Source: Dehalococcoidales bacterium
Lineage (GTDB): Bacteria; Chloroflexota; Dehalococcoidia; Dehalococcoidales; Fen-1064
Direction of reading: 5' to 3'
Length of the DNA: 64,000 nt
NCBI GenBank assembly: GCA_016783135.1
Contig: JADHXC010000003.1
Location: 1 to 64,000, forward strand
Below are positions 1 to 9,087 of the stretch, in pieces. Both the position numbers and the translations under genes were made by a program. The first letter of the stretch is position 1; the number at the start of each line of letters is the position of its first letter. The notes beneath the pieces were generated by a model. That model did no database searches. It was not told the DNA's origin and saw nothing but the letters and a program-made list of their open reading frames with translations.

Positions 1-65
1 ACCCCAGCCTCTCCTTCCTTGAGAACCTGGATAATCTGCTCTTCCGTGTACTTTTTCCGTTTCAT
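1..65 (-). CDS. IS3-family transposase OrfA, N-terminal fragment (runs off window)
   Basis: The reverse strand from 65 reads MKRKKYTEEQIIQVLKEGEA, the typical start of the OrfA helix-turn-helix protein of IS3-family elements, which binds the element's ends. An AGGGAGGA ribosome-binding site lies 5-10 bases upstream of the ATG. Only about 21 residues are inside the window, so completeness cannot be judged. Family assignment rests on recognition of this opening motif. Confidence 0.7.
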   Translation of the reverse strand, partial: MKRKKYTEEQIIQVLKEGEAG

Positions 66-139
66 TCGAGTCCTCCCTCTTGCTATATTCTAGCGGAGAA
101 CTCCAAGAGGCGTTGGCATTATTTACGGGGGGAACGTCA
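1..139 (-). mobile_element. Terminal part of an IS3-family insertion sequence
   Basis: Upstream of the OrfA start, the minus strand reaches TGACGTTCCCCCCGTAAAT beginning at 139. This has the TGA...CCCCC look of IS3-group terminal inverted repeats. The element would extend leftwards out of the window. The other end and target duplication are not visible, so the boundary at 139 is inferred. Confidence 0.4.
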
Positions 140-231
140 GGATAACCTTAGTCCCGTCTTTCAATACCTGGAGGGACCTGTTGACGTATATCGTCATGAG
201 GTCACCTTGCCAAGGCAATCAGTATATAAAC

Positions 232-618
232 CTATTTGTTTGATTTTGTCGAGGATACAGGGTCTTCGGAATGCTCGTCAAAAAGAGGTTTGAATTCTTC
301 TAGAGTTCTTGCGCCTTTGGCCGCAAAGGACGGGAATGACCATAATACATTATTGCTAGTATGTGAACGGTATTCTTTCCACTTTGAGATTGCTGATTCC
401 TGTGTATTGGCTAACGAAAGAAGCCGAAGAATGGGGACTTTACCCGATTCTTCGATAGACAAAATTGAAAGTGCCACCGCTGTTGGGTAACGATCGGATT
501 CAAACATCAATTTGGCATCATGCAATAATCTTTTAGCATTCGCACAAGCTGCGTTGGTCCCTTCAACGATCTGCGCAGGTGTGAGAGTTCCACGATATGA
601 ATTGAACGCCTTTTTCAT
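232..618 (-). CDS. AbiV-family abortive infection (HEPN-like) protein, short
   Basis: A 128-residue protein whose first 60 residues fit the AbiV family of phage abortive-infection proteins: AKRLLHDAKLMFESDRYPTA followed by ALSILSIEESGKV. A later YRSH segment (about residues 82-85) lies where HEPN-type proteins carry an R-x-H motif. AbiV homologues are usually 200 residues or more, so this copy may be C-terminally truncated; the IS end lies about 90 bp downstream. It starts 3 bp after the stop of the upstream small gene (622-849), so the two are probably co-transcribed. The RNase or antiphage role is family knowledge, not shown here. Confidence 0.6.
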   Translation of the reverse strand: MKKAFNSYRGTLTPAQIVEGTNAACANAKRLLHDAKLMFESDRYPTAVALSILSIEESGKVPILRLLSLANTQESAISKWKEYRSHTSNNVLWSFPSFAAKGARTLEEFKPLFDEHSEDPVSSTKSNK

Positions 619-621
619 GCT

Positions 622-849
622 TCACTCCTTCCGGGTAGGCAGATTATTGGGTGTATAAATATAATCATCGAAAGCTTTTGCGGCATTGACTAGATCGGGG
701 CTGACATTTTGGAGTTGTAACGTCTTTTTAAGGTCTCTTCTGCTCACTTTTCTATTCGATAGTTGACTATCGTCATTATAGGCTATCCCGCACAAAGCAT
801 CGCATATCGGTTTTGAGATATTCTCAGTCTGGCACTGCGGGCATATCAT
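622..849 (-). CDS. Small cysteine-containing protein upstream of AbiV
   Basis: A 75-residue protein beginning MICPQCQTEN, a single zinc-knuckle CxxC, with further cysteines at about residues 16 and 20. A strong GGAGG site lies 7 bases before the ATG. It is followed after 3 bp by the AbiV-like gene, suggesting a two-gene unit. I do not recognise the family. It could be a partner of the abortive-infection gene or an N-terminal remnant of a larger zinc-ribbon protein. Confidence 0.5.
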   Translation of the reverse strand: MICPQCQTENISKPICDALCGIAYNDDSQLSNRKVSRRDLKKTLQLQNVSPDLVNAAKAFDDYIYTPNNLPTRKE

Positions 850-1342
850 GGTAAACGCCTCCGTGCTGTGTCAGTGCCCACAATCTATGCACGTTAGCGC
901 GGGATGTCAAGCGGTAGGGAAATCTCATTGTAAAAGACGGCAACCTGACCACCGGATTGAGTATCATATTCCCGGCTTATTTCAAGCTGAAGATGGTTGA
1001 GCGGAATGGGGCACTTTCCTCCGGCTACGGACCACTGCAGGCCGCAACGTAATCTGCGCATAAATGCCTAGCTACTGCGAAAAATTTGAGCAGGAAAACC
1101 GATGACGCTTCACCAGCCGACTGCTATTCTATTGGTGGGTATGCGGAATGTCGAATATGGAGAGTAGAAGGAATGAAGAATGTCAAGAAAGCTGCTGAAG
1201 TAACCGCCCAGTTCTTCGGCGTGGTTGTCGGGCACAATTTCACCACACCCACCTGGTTAATCTCTGAACTGTACCCAAGGCTGGAATTGTCCTGCTAGGG
1301 GTGATTTCTTAGAAGGTAGATTAAAGAAGCAGGTGTATATAG
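850..1342. other. Stretch without a convincing gene
   Basis: About 490 bases between the divergent small gene at 849 and the XRE regulator at 1343. An open frame at 1086-1298 (plus, 70 codons, TTG start) has an internal ATG at 1173 but no recognisable motif and no good ribosome-binding site. I regard it as doubtful. No clear hairpin or promoter was seen. Confidence 0.4.
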
Positions 1343-1750
1343 ATGGCTATCTCAGTAATACAGGGCCGTTCAGCTATTTCCCGAACCAGACAGGATGGGG
1401 TAACGGTAGTCCCGTTCCTCGAAGAACTGATGCGCCGGCGGAATCGCTTGCCCACTCAAATGGCGGCGGACCTGGGTGTCAGCCATCCTACTGTCTTCAG
1501 GTGGCTGGCCGGCACTGATGTTCCCAGCACTTCTTCCTGCCGCAAACTAGCCGAATACAGCGGTATGCCTCTACAAAAATTGTTAGCCATGGCTGGTCAC
1601 TTACCCCAGATTGAACAGACAGTGCCCGTTGAGTGGCCGGAGTTCCGTGAGTATGCTCACCGGAAGTACCCCGATGAGCTGGATGAAGACCTTGTTGAGA
1701 TTATTGAAGGGCTAATCGAACGCCGCAGGATGAGAAGACAGCGGCGATAA
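1343..1750 (+). CDS. XRE-type helix-turn-helix transcriptional regulator
   Basis: A 135-residue DNA-binding protein. Residues about 27-75 form a Cro/C1-type helix-turn-helix: FLEELMRRRNRLPTQMAADL, then GVSHPTVFRWLAG as the recognition helix, then LAEYSGMPLQKLLAMAGHLP, typical of XRE regulators. The C-terminus is acidic then arginine-rich (IEGLIERRRMRRQRR). The ATG at 1343 is preceded by AGCAGGTG. No partner toxin or prophage gene is adjacent, so its regulon is unknown. Confidence 0.75.
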   Translation: MAISVIQGRSAISRTRQDGVTVVPFLEELMRRRNRLPTQMAADLGVSHPTVFRWLAGTDVPSTSSCRKLAEYSGMPLQKLLAMAGHLPQIEQTVPVEWPEFREYAHRKYPDELDEDLVEIIEGLIERRRMRRQRR

Positions 1751-1889
1751 GAGAACCTCCCGTAAAACCCGGCTGAAATAGCCAATCGGGCGTACCGGGT
1801 ACATTACCGTCAAATACCAGATATAAACGGACCGCGCGACCAGGGCCACGGATACTCCGCGCAGGAGTGACAGGGATGGGAGCCAGACC

Positions 1890-2702
1890 ATGGCGAACAT
1901 AGAATACAAGCCACGAAAAATCGATAGCGGCAAGGCTCTCTCGACCGCTATACGAAGTAAGGACTTCTGGCGACTGTATATTCTGGCTGTGCTCATGGTA
2001 TTCTGCTCGATATTCTACTACTTCGGGGAGATAGTTGACCTCGTCGGATGGGAGAGTCCACGCTGGGGCTTTTTCTACGGTGTGCATGATATACACCGCC
2101 TCCTGTTCCTCATTCCCATTGTCTACACTGGCTACGTCTTCGGGACCAGAGCGGTAATCCTGGTGACAATTGTCGTAGTCGGTATTTGTGCACCTCGTGC
2201 GTTGTTCATATCCCCCTTCCCACATCCGATACTGCGACCATTGGTTTTCATCCTGATTGCCGGTACCCTTGGCTACCTGGCAGCGCTGGTACGCGCCAGG
2301 ATGAAGCAGCGAGGTTATCTTGAATCTGTGATGAGACGAGAAATAGACAGGCTGTCCGCGTTGTCGGATCGAATGGAAGAGGGGATTGTCATCATCGGGC
2401 CGGACTACAGAATACGGTATTTCAACAATAGTATGAGGCGATATTTTGGTGAAGTCACCAGTCCGTACTGCTATAAATACCTCCGTGGCCTTGATGGACC
2501 ATGCGGGGAAGTCTGCCAGCTCTCGGAAGTCTTGGCCGGCGCCGTCAGGCGATGGCGGTATGAGCTTCCGGACGGCAGGGTGTTCGAAGTGCTTGCTTCA
2601 CCGTACAGCGATGCCGATGGTACGGTCTGTCAGTACGCTACGTTCAAAGATACGATGGCACACGAGGAACGTGGAAAGAGAGAATCCGAACAACAAGACT
2701 GA
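1890..2702 (+). CDS. Membrane-anchored PAS-domain protein without a kinase
   Basis: A 270-residue protein. Residues 1-135 hold about four membrane segments of the same N-terminal module seen in the kinases at 9856 and 12940 (shared pattern R.L.L.PIVY.GYVFG.RA....PRALFISP). A short coiled-coil follows, then a PAS domain (about 150-250) opening with RMEEGIVIIGPDYRIRYFNN. The PAS carries cysteines in the pattern YCYKYLRGLDGPCGEVC, like the Cys-PAS domains of the kinases at 37183 and 43511. There is no HisKA or HATPase domain: the protein ends shortly after the PAS. It may signal by heterodimerising with one of the kinases, or it may be a kinase that lost its C-terminus. Confidence 0.7.
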   Translation: MANIEYKPRKIDSGKALSTAIRSKDFWRLYILAVLMVFCSIFYYFGEIVDLVGWESPRWGFFYGVHDIHRLLFLIPIVYTGYVFGTRAVILVTIVVVGICAPRALFISPFPHPILRPLVFILIAGTLGYLAALVRARMKQRGYLESVMRREIDRLSALSDRMEEGIVIIGPDYRIRYFNNSMRRYFGEVTSPYCYKYLRGLDGPCGEVCQLSEVLAGAVRRWRYELPDGRVFEVLASPYSDADGTVCQYATFKDTMAHEERGKRESEQQD

Positions 2703-2807
2703 GGCACAGGTTGCACTGCCTGTGATATACTTCGCTTTGACGACTCATGAACTCTCCGGCGCTACCCTGTGCCTGCACCAGGGCTGAAATCCGAAGGAAG
2801 CAACGCA

Positions 2808-3038
2808 ATGGACCTGGAATGGATTCTGCAACTCGTACTGTTCGGCATATTGCATTGGGTGCTGGCTGTGCTTCTGTTGCAGGACCTGGCCAGTAGGGAC
2901 CGAGTGTTGGGGGGTCACAAGGCACCCTGGGTTCTGGCAATAGCCCTGGTCACTTTCCTTGGTTCCCTGCTGTATATGTTGTGTCACCCTCAGGTTTTCC
3001 TGGAGGACGATGATGACGACAACGACCGGAATCGCTGA
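2808..3038 (+). CDS. PLDc_N-type small membrane protein
   Basis: A 76-residue two-helix membrane protein (MDLEWILQLVLFGILHWVL..., then APWVLAIALVTFLGSLLYML). The layout and the W...I...G.LLY pattern resemble the phospholipase D-nuclease N-terminal (PLDc_N) transmembrane domain that often stands alone in bacteria. The tail is a run of aspartates (DDDDDN). The ATG at 2808 follows GAAGGAAG and is preferred over an in-frame ATG 13 codons upstream. Function unknown. Confidence 0.6.
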   Translation: MDLEWILQLVLFGILHWVLAVLLLQDLASRDRVLGGHKAPWVLAIALVTFLGSLLYMLCHPQVFLEDDDDDNDRNR

Positions 3039-3153
3039 CCGGGAATCCAGGGGGGATAACCGTCTTCCGCGCTTGTTACCGGTGCAAGTATCGGCATATT
3101 GATTTATCTGCAAGACCAGCCCTGCTACGCCACATACCGGCCTCGTAAAAAGG

Positions 3154-3193
3154 CTGCGTCACTATCTCCAGGGTCTCGGAAATAGTGACGCAG
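3154..3193. terminator. Hairpin between convergent genes
   Basis: Arms CTGCGTCACTAT (3154-3165) and ATAGTGACGCAG (3182-3193) are perfectly complementary over 12 bp with a 16-base loop. They lie between a plus-strand gene ending at 3038 and the formate dehydrogenase operon ending at 3244. The T-run is weak on both sides, so it may be a bidirectional terminator or an RNA-stability hairpin. Confidence 0.5.
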
Positions 3194-3243
3194 TTCTGTG
3201 ACTTCCTTCCTGCACAGTCTGCCAACAAAGAATGCAGCCAGGT

Positions 3244-4407
3244 CTAGCCTGACTCTGCTGCGACCTCCTCTTCGTGCATTGGCAGGAGACGGTGTGCCAG
3301 AAAAATTACCAACATGGCATCAGCGACAAGCGCCGCCGATATAGCGAACTCCATCCAGTGCGGGGAGTAGGTGAAACCAGGCCGCATCTCCAGGGCCAGC
3401 ATGCTTACGTTGAAACGGTTGAACACCAGGCCCAGCACAACCAGCACCGCGGTCCAGAATAGCCTGGTTCTGCTTTGTCTTACGCTGGGCATCGAGAAAA
3501 AGATGATGGGCAGGATAACGCCGATGACTATTTCCCCCCACCAGAGCAGGTTTTGCGGGTAAGCAGTAGCCACCAGGGCCAGGTCTCCCCTTGCCAGCAG
3601 GTCCACTATCTTCAGAAGCAGGTACAGGCCCAGGACATAGGCGGTTGCTTTGCCCAGGCCACTCAATACATCGAGGCCCAGCCTGTGCCCGAAGACCCGG
3701 CTACTCAGTGTTGATTCGAACATTACCATCGCCGGCCCTACGGCTACCGCTGAAAACAGGAAGAGTATCGGCAGGATGGGTGTGTACCACAAGGTGTGCA
3801 GCGTTTCGGGCAACATGAGCAACATCGAGCCCAGTGATGACTGGTGCAGCGTTGAGAGGACAATGCCCGCAATCACCAAGGGAATCTGGATTGTCCGGAT
3901 AACACGCAAGGGAATGCGCCAGTTGAAATGCCTGATGACTGGAAAATCAAGGTCACTTAAGCGCTCAAAGACTGCAGGGCTGAATTCGAGGGCAAGGACA
4001 ATGGTGTAGGTCATCACACATACTGATACTTCGAATAATGGTGAGTGGATGTTCCAGTTGAAAAGAAAGCGCCAGATATACCAGGGCTCTCCCAGGTCCA
4101 CCAGCAGGGCAAGTATCACCAGAGTGTAGCCCAGGAACGCGGTCAGGATTGCCGGTCTGGCCACCGCATGGTACTTCTCACGTCCGAAGATATAGACAAT
4201 CCCTGCCAGGGTGAACCCACCAGCTGCCAGGGCAACACCACAATACAGGTCGAAGCTTATCCACAGTCCCCAGGCACGACCGTCACTCATGTTCGTCGTC
4301 GCCCCCAACCCATAGATGTAGCGTAGAATCATAGTTACCAGACCGATGAGAACTACGACGGTCAGGATAATAGTACCAACCGGGATAGAGCGTCTGTTTA
4401 TCATCAT
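3244..4407 (-). CDS. NrfD/HybB-type membrane subunit of formate dehydrogenase
   Basis: A 387-residue integral membrane protein with about ten hydrophobic segments and the NrfD/PsrC family look: an early SDGRAWGLWISFDLYCGVAL and a later LVDLGEPWYIWRFLFNW, closest to hydrogenase-2 HybB. It would anchor the iron-sulfur subunit and pass electrons to the quinone pool. Its ATG overlaps the stop of the iron-sulfur gene by four bases (4404-4407), so it is translationally coupled. Using an NrfD-type anchor in place of the two-haem cytochrome b subunit of E. coli FDH-N is typical of complex iron-sulfur molybdoenzymes of Dehalococcoidia and other anaerobes (family knowledge). Confidence 0.85.
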   Translation of the reverse strand: MMINRRSIPVGTIILTVVVLIGLVTMILRYIYGLGATTNMSDGRAWGLWISFDLYCGVALAAGGFTLAGIVYIFGREKYHAVARPAILTAFLGYTLVILALLVDLGEPWYIWRFLFNWNIHSPLFEVSVCVMTYTIVLALEFSPAVFERLSDLDFPVIRHFNWRIPLRVIRTIQIPLVIAGIVLSTLHQSSLGSMLLMLPETLHTLWYTPILPILFLFSAVAVGPAMVMFESTLSSRVFGHRLGLDVLSGLGKATAYVLGLYLLLKIVDLLARGDLALVATAYPQNLLWWGEIVIGVILPIIFFSMPSVRQSRTRLFWTAVLVVLGLVFNRFNVSMLALEMRPGFTYSPHWMEFAISAALVADAMLVIFLAHRLLPMHEEEVAAESG

Positions 4408-5210
4408 TTCGGCACCTCTACCTGTTCCTTCTTGCTGGGAGCGTCTTCGCCTCCCGGTTGCTGCCGGCGTTTGACCAGCCAGTAGATGCCGGACATAACT
4501 GCCGCTACGCCCACCAGCACCGGCGGAACAGCACCCACGGCGCGCTCAACGTTTACCGTCACCGCTTCCTGACCGACAACCGGCATCCCGAGCTTCTCAA
4601 ATGGAACGGGGGAAAGGTACAGCCAGGACGTGCCACCGACTTCATGCTCTCCGTAGATATAGTCCACATATTTGTCCCGGTTAGCGGCTATCCGCTGGTG
4701 AGCTTCGGCAATCAGGTCATCCCGCTCGCCGTACTTGAGTGCGCCCGTGGGGCACGTTGTTACGCAGGCAGGTTTAAGTCCCACAGCCTGACGGTCGGCG
4801 CAGAAGCTGCACTTACGTACCCAGGGTGTCGGGTCGTCCCACTCATAGCACGGTATACCGAAGGGGCAGGCGACCATGCAGTAGCGGCAACCGATACACT
4901 TGTTATCATCGTATACAACTGCTCCCTCCGGCGTTTTCTGGAAAGCACCCACGAGGCATGCCTCGGCGCAGGCAGGGTGTTCACAGTGCATACACTGGAT
5001 TTTAGTGAAGACCCAATGGAACTTACCGTCATGCTCCAGCTCATTGAAGCGTATCTTGGTGAGCGTATAGCCCGAGACCTGCGGTGGGTTCTCGCAGCTG
5101 CCGGTATTGGTGGTAGTCTCTGCCGGCATTTCATTCCATTGCTTGCAGGCTACCTGACAGGCCCGGCACCCGATACACTTGGTTGAGTCATACAGAACCC
5201 CTTTGCTCAT
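4404..5210 (-). CDS. Formate dehydrogenase iron-sulfur (beta) subunit
   Basis: A 268-residue electron-transfer subunit with four [4Fe-4S] cysteine sets in FdnH/FdoH order: CIGCRACQVACKQW, CMHCEHPACAEACLVGAF, CIGCRYCMVACPFGIP, and CSFC...PACVTTCPTGAL. A single C-terminal membrane helix (about 233-251, VPPVLVGVAAVMSGIYWLV) and a charged tail follow, as in FDH-N beta subunits. It starts one base after the catalytic subunit's stop and overlaps the NrfD gene by 4 bp. It has no Tat signal of its own; in this family it is exported piggyback with the catalytic subunit. Confidence 0.9.
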   Translation of the reverse strand: MSKGVLYDSTKCIGCRACQVACKQWNEMPAETTTNTGSCENPPQVSGYTLTKIRFNELEHDGKFHWVFTKIQCMHCEHPACAEACLVGAFQKTPEGAVVYDDNKCIGCRYCMVACPFGIPCYEWDDPTPWVRKCSFCADRQAVGLKPACVTTCPTGALKYGERDDLIAEAHQRIAANRDKYVDYIYGEHEVGGTSWLYLSPVPFEKLGMPVVGQEAVTVNVERAVGAVPPVLVGVAAVMSGIYWLVKRRQQPGGEDAPSKKEQVEVPK

Positions 5211-5211
5211 C

Positions 5212-8200
5212 TTAAGCCCTCCTCACGTTGCACAGGAAAGTCTTGTATTCCGGAATGGTAGTGTTGGCATCACCAACGTGCGGAGTGAGGATGTTACCGC
5301 TGTCGCCTGTGGACATCCCGCTGTATCCCCAGTGGTTAAGTACGCCAATGTGGTGAATAGTCTTCCCGTCCACTTTCAGCGGTTGTAAGCGCCTGGTAAC
5401 CACGGCAACTGCCTGTATCTCTCCGCGGGCGGAACTCACGATAACCGTGTCTCCATTGCTGATACCCTTCGCCACAGCCAGTTCTTCACCCATCTCCACA
5501 TACATATCGGGCATGAGCTCCACCAACCAGGGAAGACTCCTCGTCATAACGCCCGTCTGCCAGTGTTCGCTGCAACGGTAGGTTGTACCCACGTAGGGGA
5601 ATTGCTCCGGTGTGCCCTGTTCGTTCATATAGGTGCCGATGAAAGCACAGGGGTTGCTCTTGGTACCTGACATCAGGTTCCTGTCCAGAGGGCTCTCCCA
5701 CGGCTCGTAGACCTCGGGCAAGGGTCCCTCAGCAAGGCCGTAGCCCCAGAGACGTGCGATACCTTCCGGTTTCATGATGAAGGGCAGGTACTTTGCTCCT
5801 TCGGCAGCCTGGTTTATGGGCGCCCAGCCGCCATCGGGAATGTCACCCTTCCATTTGGTCACACTGTCATAATCGAGGATGACCGGGTGTTCGCTGTCCC
5901 ACGGGTTACCGTCCAGGTCCACCGATGCCCGGTTGTAGATAATGCGCCGGTTTAGAGGCCAGCACCAGGACCACTCGGAGTGCAGACCAATCTTTCCGGG
6001 ATGCATGTCTGCCGGATTGCGCCTTGCGGCCTTGTTGCCGTCAGCTTCGGTGTACATATTGCAGTAGAGCCAGTTTCCCGAGCTCGTGGTACCGTCATCC
6101 TTAAGAGCAGCGAAGCTCTCCGCCAGCTTACCCGTGTTCAGGTCATACCCATTGACTTCCCTGGCTATCATATCGGCAGTGACATGCCCGTAATCCCATT
6201 CCAGGTCAAGTACGGTCTGGCGTGCGGGTGCACTGCTGTCCGCCTGGTAGAGTTCTTGAATCTTGCCCATGAGGATACTCATAATCTCCAGGTCAGGCAT
6301 GGCCTCTCCCAGCGGTTCTACTGCCTTGTAGCGCCACTGTGCCCAGCGGCCGCTGTTGCTGATGCTGCCTTCCTTCTCGTAGGAACAGGCCGCGGGGAGT
6401 ACAAAGACCTCGGTATCGATGTCTGCCGAGTCTACCCCCGGCCTCTTCCAGAACTCCGCAGTCTCAGTCATCCAGATGTCAGTGGAAACGAGCCAGTCCA
6501 GGTTCCCCAGGGCAGTACGTGCACCATTCGAGTTGGGGCCGCCGGAGGCAGGATTCTGCCCCCATATCCAGAGCCCCTTGATTATGCCCCGGCCCATTGC
6601 CTCTATCATGCCGATGTGGGTGTAGTTTACGTTGGGGTCGCACTTGGGCAGATTGTGAAACCCAAAATCATTATCTGCAGTAGCGGCATCCCCGTACCAT
6701 GCCTTGAGCAGGCTGACTACATACTTCCGGGAGTTGCCCCACCAGTTGGAGCTTGTGTCGCCAGCCAACCCCTGGGGTGTGATAGTGGCACCGGTATGTT
6801 TACCGGTCCGCAGAATATAGGTATCGAGGTCAGTGTCGCCTTCCATCGGCACATTGAGATAGCCGGGCAGGATGTGGGCCAGCAGGCACATGTCGGTGGA
6901 ACCCTGGACATTGGATGTGCCTCGCAGAGCATTGATACCACCGCCGGCAACGCCCATGTTGCCCAGCAGGAGCTGGAGTACGGCATAAGACCTGACATTC
7001 TGGGTACCGTACGTATGCTGGGTTGTCCCCATGGCATACATGATGGTGCCTGCCTTGCCTTTCTGGCCGGATGCCGCATAGGTCTGGCAGACTTCAAGGT
7101 ATACGTCCTTTGGCGTACCGGTGATGTTGCAGACCGTGTCCGCGTCGTACCGCGAGTAGTGCTTCTTCATGAGCTGGAACACGCAGTCGGGGTCTTTCAG
7201 TGTCGTGTCAGTGGTGGGCTTGGCGGTATTAGCGTATTCCCAGGTACCCTTGGACGCAGTGGTGTACTTGCCGTTCTCTACCTCACCAAATACCCCGTCA
7301 GTGAATTTGAAGTTGGGATTGACAATTAAAGCAGCGTTCGTATACTGCGTTACGTACTCCATGTTGTAGTTGCCGGGGTTATTCTCCATATCATTGAGAA
7401 TGTAGTTAATCATACCGCCGATGAAGGCAATGTCCGTACCCGACCTGATGGGTGCATAGATGTCAGCCTTGGAGGAAGTTCGGGTGAAGCGAGGGTCGAC
7501 ACTGATGAGCTTCGCTCCCCTTTCCATGGCTCTGGTGACCCACTTGAAGGATATGGGGTGATTCTCAGCGGCATTAGAGCCGATTATCATTATACAATCG
7601 GCATTTCTGAGGTCTATCCAGTGATTGGTCATTGCCCCTCTGCCAAAGCTTTCCGCCAGACCGGCGACTGTGGCAGAGTGTCATATGCGGGCACAGTGTT
7701 CCAGGTACACTATACCGAGCGCCCGGCTCATCTTGGACAGTAGATAGCACTCCTCGTTGTCGAGTTCCCCGCCGCCAAGTCCGGCAAAAGCATCTGTCCT
7801 GCCAGCGGCACTGTTCCAGTTTGCGTCACGGGTGGCCTTGACCCTGGCCGCAATGGTGCTTATCATCCAGTCCCAGGACTTCTCCTGCCAGTCGGTTGTG
7901 TTGGGAGCCCTGTAAAGTGGTTTTGTGAGCCGGTAGGTGTTGGGTTTGCCGTCCACCTGGTGGACCTGGGCCATAGCCTGGCCCTTGGTGCAAAGGGCAC
8001 CTTCATTGATAGGATGGTCGGGGTCACCATCTACCTTGACAATCCCATCCTCGTAAGTTGTCACGATGGCCCCGCAGCCGACGCCACAGTAGCAACAGAT
8101 GGTAGTGGTCTCTTTGACCTTCTTCTTGAGTGGTTGTACTCTGGGAGCAGCAAGAGCAGTCCCTCCCGAGTAGAGACCGAGTACCGTGGCACCAACTCCC

Positions 8201-8241
8201 GCGCCCGATAGCTTCAGGAATTCCCTGCGGTCCAATTTCAC
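5212..8241 (-). CDS. Formate dehydrogenase catalytic subunit, selenoprotein (UGA at 7681-7683 read as Sec)
   Basis: Molybdenum/tungsten bis-pterin formate dehydrogenase of the FdnG/FdoG type, 1009 residues (E. coli FdnG is about 1015). A Tat signal (RREFLK at 5-10) leads to the [4Fe-4S] cysteines C49, C52, C56 and C84, so the enzyme is expected outside the membrane. Codon 187 is an in-frame TGA in EHCARI-U-HSATVAGLAE, exactly where FDH-N has its catalytic selenocysteine. The frame continues without a shift through GRGAMTNHWIDLRNAD and on to the molybdopterin-binding C-terminus. A SECIS hairpin follows the UGA. Simple gene callers would split it into 7681-8241 and 5212-7632. AAAGGAGGA precedes the ATG. 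It heads the operon with the iron-sulfur and NrfD subunits. The host must carry selABCD, none of which lies in this window. Confidence 0.92.
7638..7683 (-). promoter_or_regulatory. SECIS element and UGA selenocysteine codon
   Basis: Directly after the TGA (7683-7681) the minus strand forms an outer stem CTCTGCCA (7678-7671) with TGGCAGAG (7645-7638). Inside it sits an apical stem CGCC (7666-7663) with GGCG (7657-7654), enclosing the loop GGTCT (7662-7658). A GGUCU apical loop about 18 bases past the UGA is the hallmark of bacterial SECIS elements recognised by SelB, as in E. coli fdhF. Both stems are perfectly complementary. Confidence 0.88.
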
Positions 8242-8410
8242 ACGCCGTTTCCTCCTTTCATAATGTACTACGTTGTATAACTAAGGGGACCGGCCGGAAT
8301 ACCCAGGCGCCTTCGCCCGTCCCTGCCAGTAGTTCGCATGTTTGCCTGTGACATACCACTCACGAGTGGCCAAACAGCACCGGGCTCCATGGTATTGCCT
8401 GAAACCATCA

Positions 8411-8767
8411 TCACCACCGCTCCTGTGCCAGGCGCACCTTCAGCCATGTCTTCAGTCGTTCATCCAGTGTACCGACCCATGACTCTATCTTCTCAGTATC
8501 GCCCCTGGCCAGGGCCGCCCTTTCTTCCGGCGTCAGGTCATACTCCCGGAGTACTCTGTGCGGGTTCTCCGCCAGACGGGCCAGGAACCTGTGGTCGTCG
8601 GCAGCTCTGGACAGCACTTTCAGAATGGTCTCTCTGCTCGATAAGGCCTTCTTCCTTACCTGACCATCGTCGGGAGGCGAACCTTTGAACGGCTGTTCGT
8701 CCATTCTTAGAAGCCCCTGTGGGGCCCGCTCTGTTTCTCTTGAGCGATAGCTCCCCTGTATCTCCAT
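8411..8767 (-). CDS. Small helical protein upstream of formate dehydrogenase
   Basis: A 118-residue soluble protein. Residues about 44-90 (ILKVLSRAADDHRFLARLAE, then NPHRVLREYDLTPEERAALA) resemble the short LigA-like / Os1348-type 'NHLP clan' helical domain, in which a Leu-rich pair of helices is followed by LTPEE-AAL. It lies 170 bp upstream of the formate dehydrogenase on the same strand and may share its transcript. An internal ATG at 8702 (MDEQPF) is an alternative start. The role is unknown. A maturation or chaperone function is conceivable but nothing in the sequence shows it. Confidence 0.5.
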   Translation of the reverse strand: MEIQGSYRSRETERAPQGLLRMDEQPFKGSPPDDGQVRKKALSSRETILKVLSRAADDHRFLARLAENPHRVLREYDLTPEERAALARGDTEKIESWVGTLDERLKTWLKVRLAQERW

Positions 8768-9032
8768 GCGTTGCCTCTACGTTAGCACCGTGCAGAGGGT
8801 ACTTCATCCGCCAGCAGACTCATTGTCACGGTCACACCTGGCCTATTCTGTCACTAGGCTATATGTGCACTTGCAGGGCTGCCGGTCAGTATCGGGGCAA
8901 TTGGTTGTGTGAATTAAGCCCATCCATTTGTTCCCGTTCAGACAGGAGTGTGACACAATGGAGTGAGGTGGCGTGGTTACTACCCGACCACCCGCCCCTG
9001 GGCCCCTCCCTGCGGAAGGAAGTTTTATCATT

Positions 9033-9065
9033 ATGTGGGAAGCAGGCTTTGCCTGCTTCCCACAT
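9033..9065. terminator. Perfect 15-bp hairpin
   Basis: ATGTGGGAAGCAGGC (9033-9047) pairs perfectly with GCCTGCTTCCCACAT (9051-9065) around a TTT loop. It sits between the minus-strand gene starting at 8767 and the plus-strand regulator at 9156. No long T-run follows on either strand, so the termination role is only likely. The rest of 8768-9032 holds nothing that I recognise. Confidence 0.5.
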
Positions 9066-9087
9066 AAATTGATATTTGCCCCTTACT

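Noticed and set aside
1086..1298. Small open frame on the plus strand
   Set aside because: TTG start, no ribosome-binding site, no motif; kept only as a note in the gap description.
5980..7329. 449-codon open frame on the plus strand
   Set aside because: It lies antisense within the formate dehydrogenase gene, which has clear homology; a shadow of GC-rich coding sequence.
5212..8241. Formate dehydrogenase alpha subunit as two genes or a pseudogene
   Set aside because: The only interruption is a UGA at the known selenocysteine site, followed by a SECIS hairpin, and the frame does not change.
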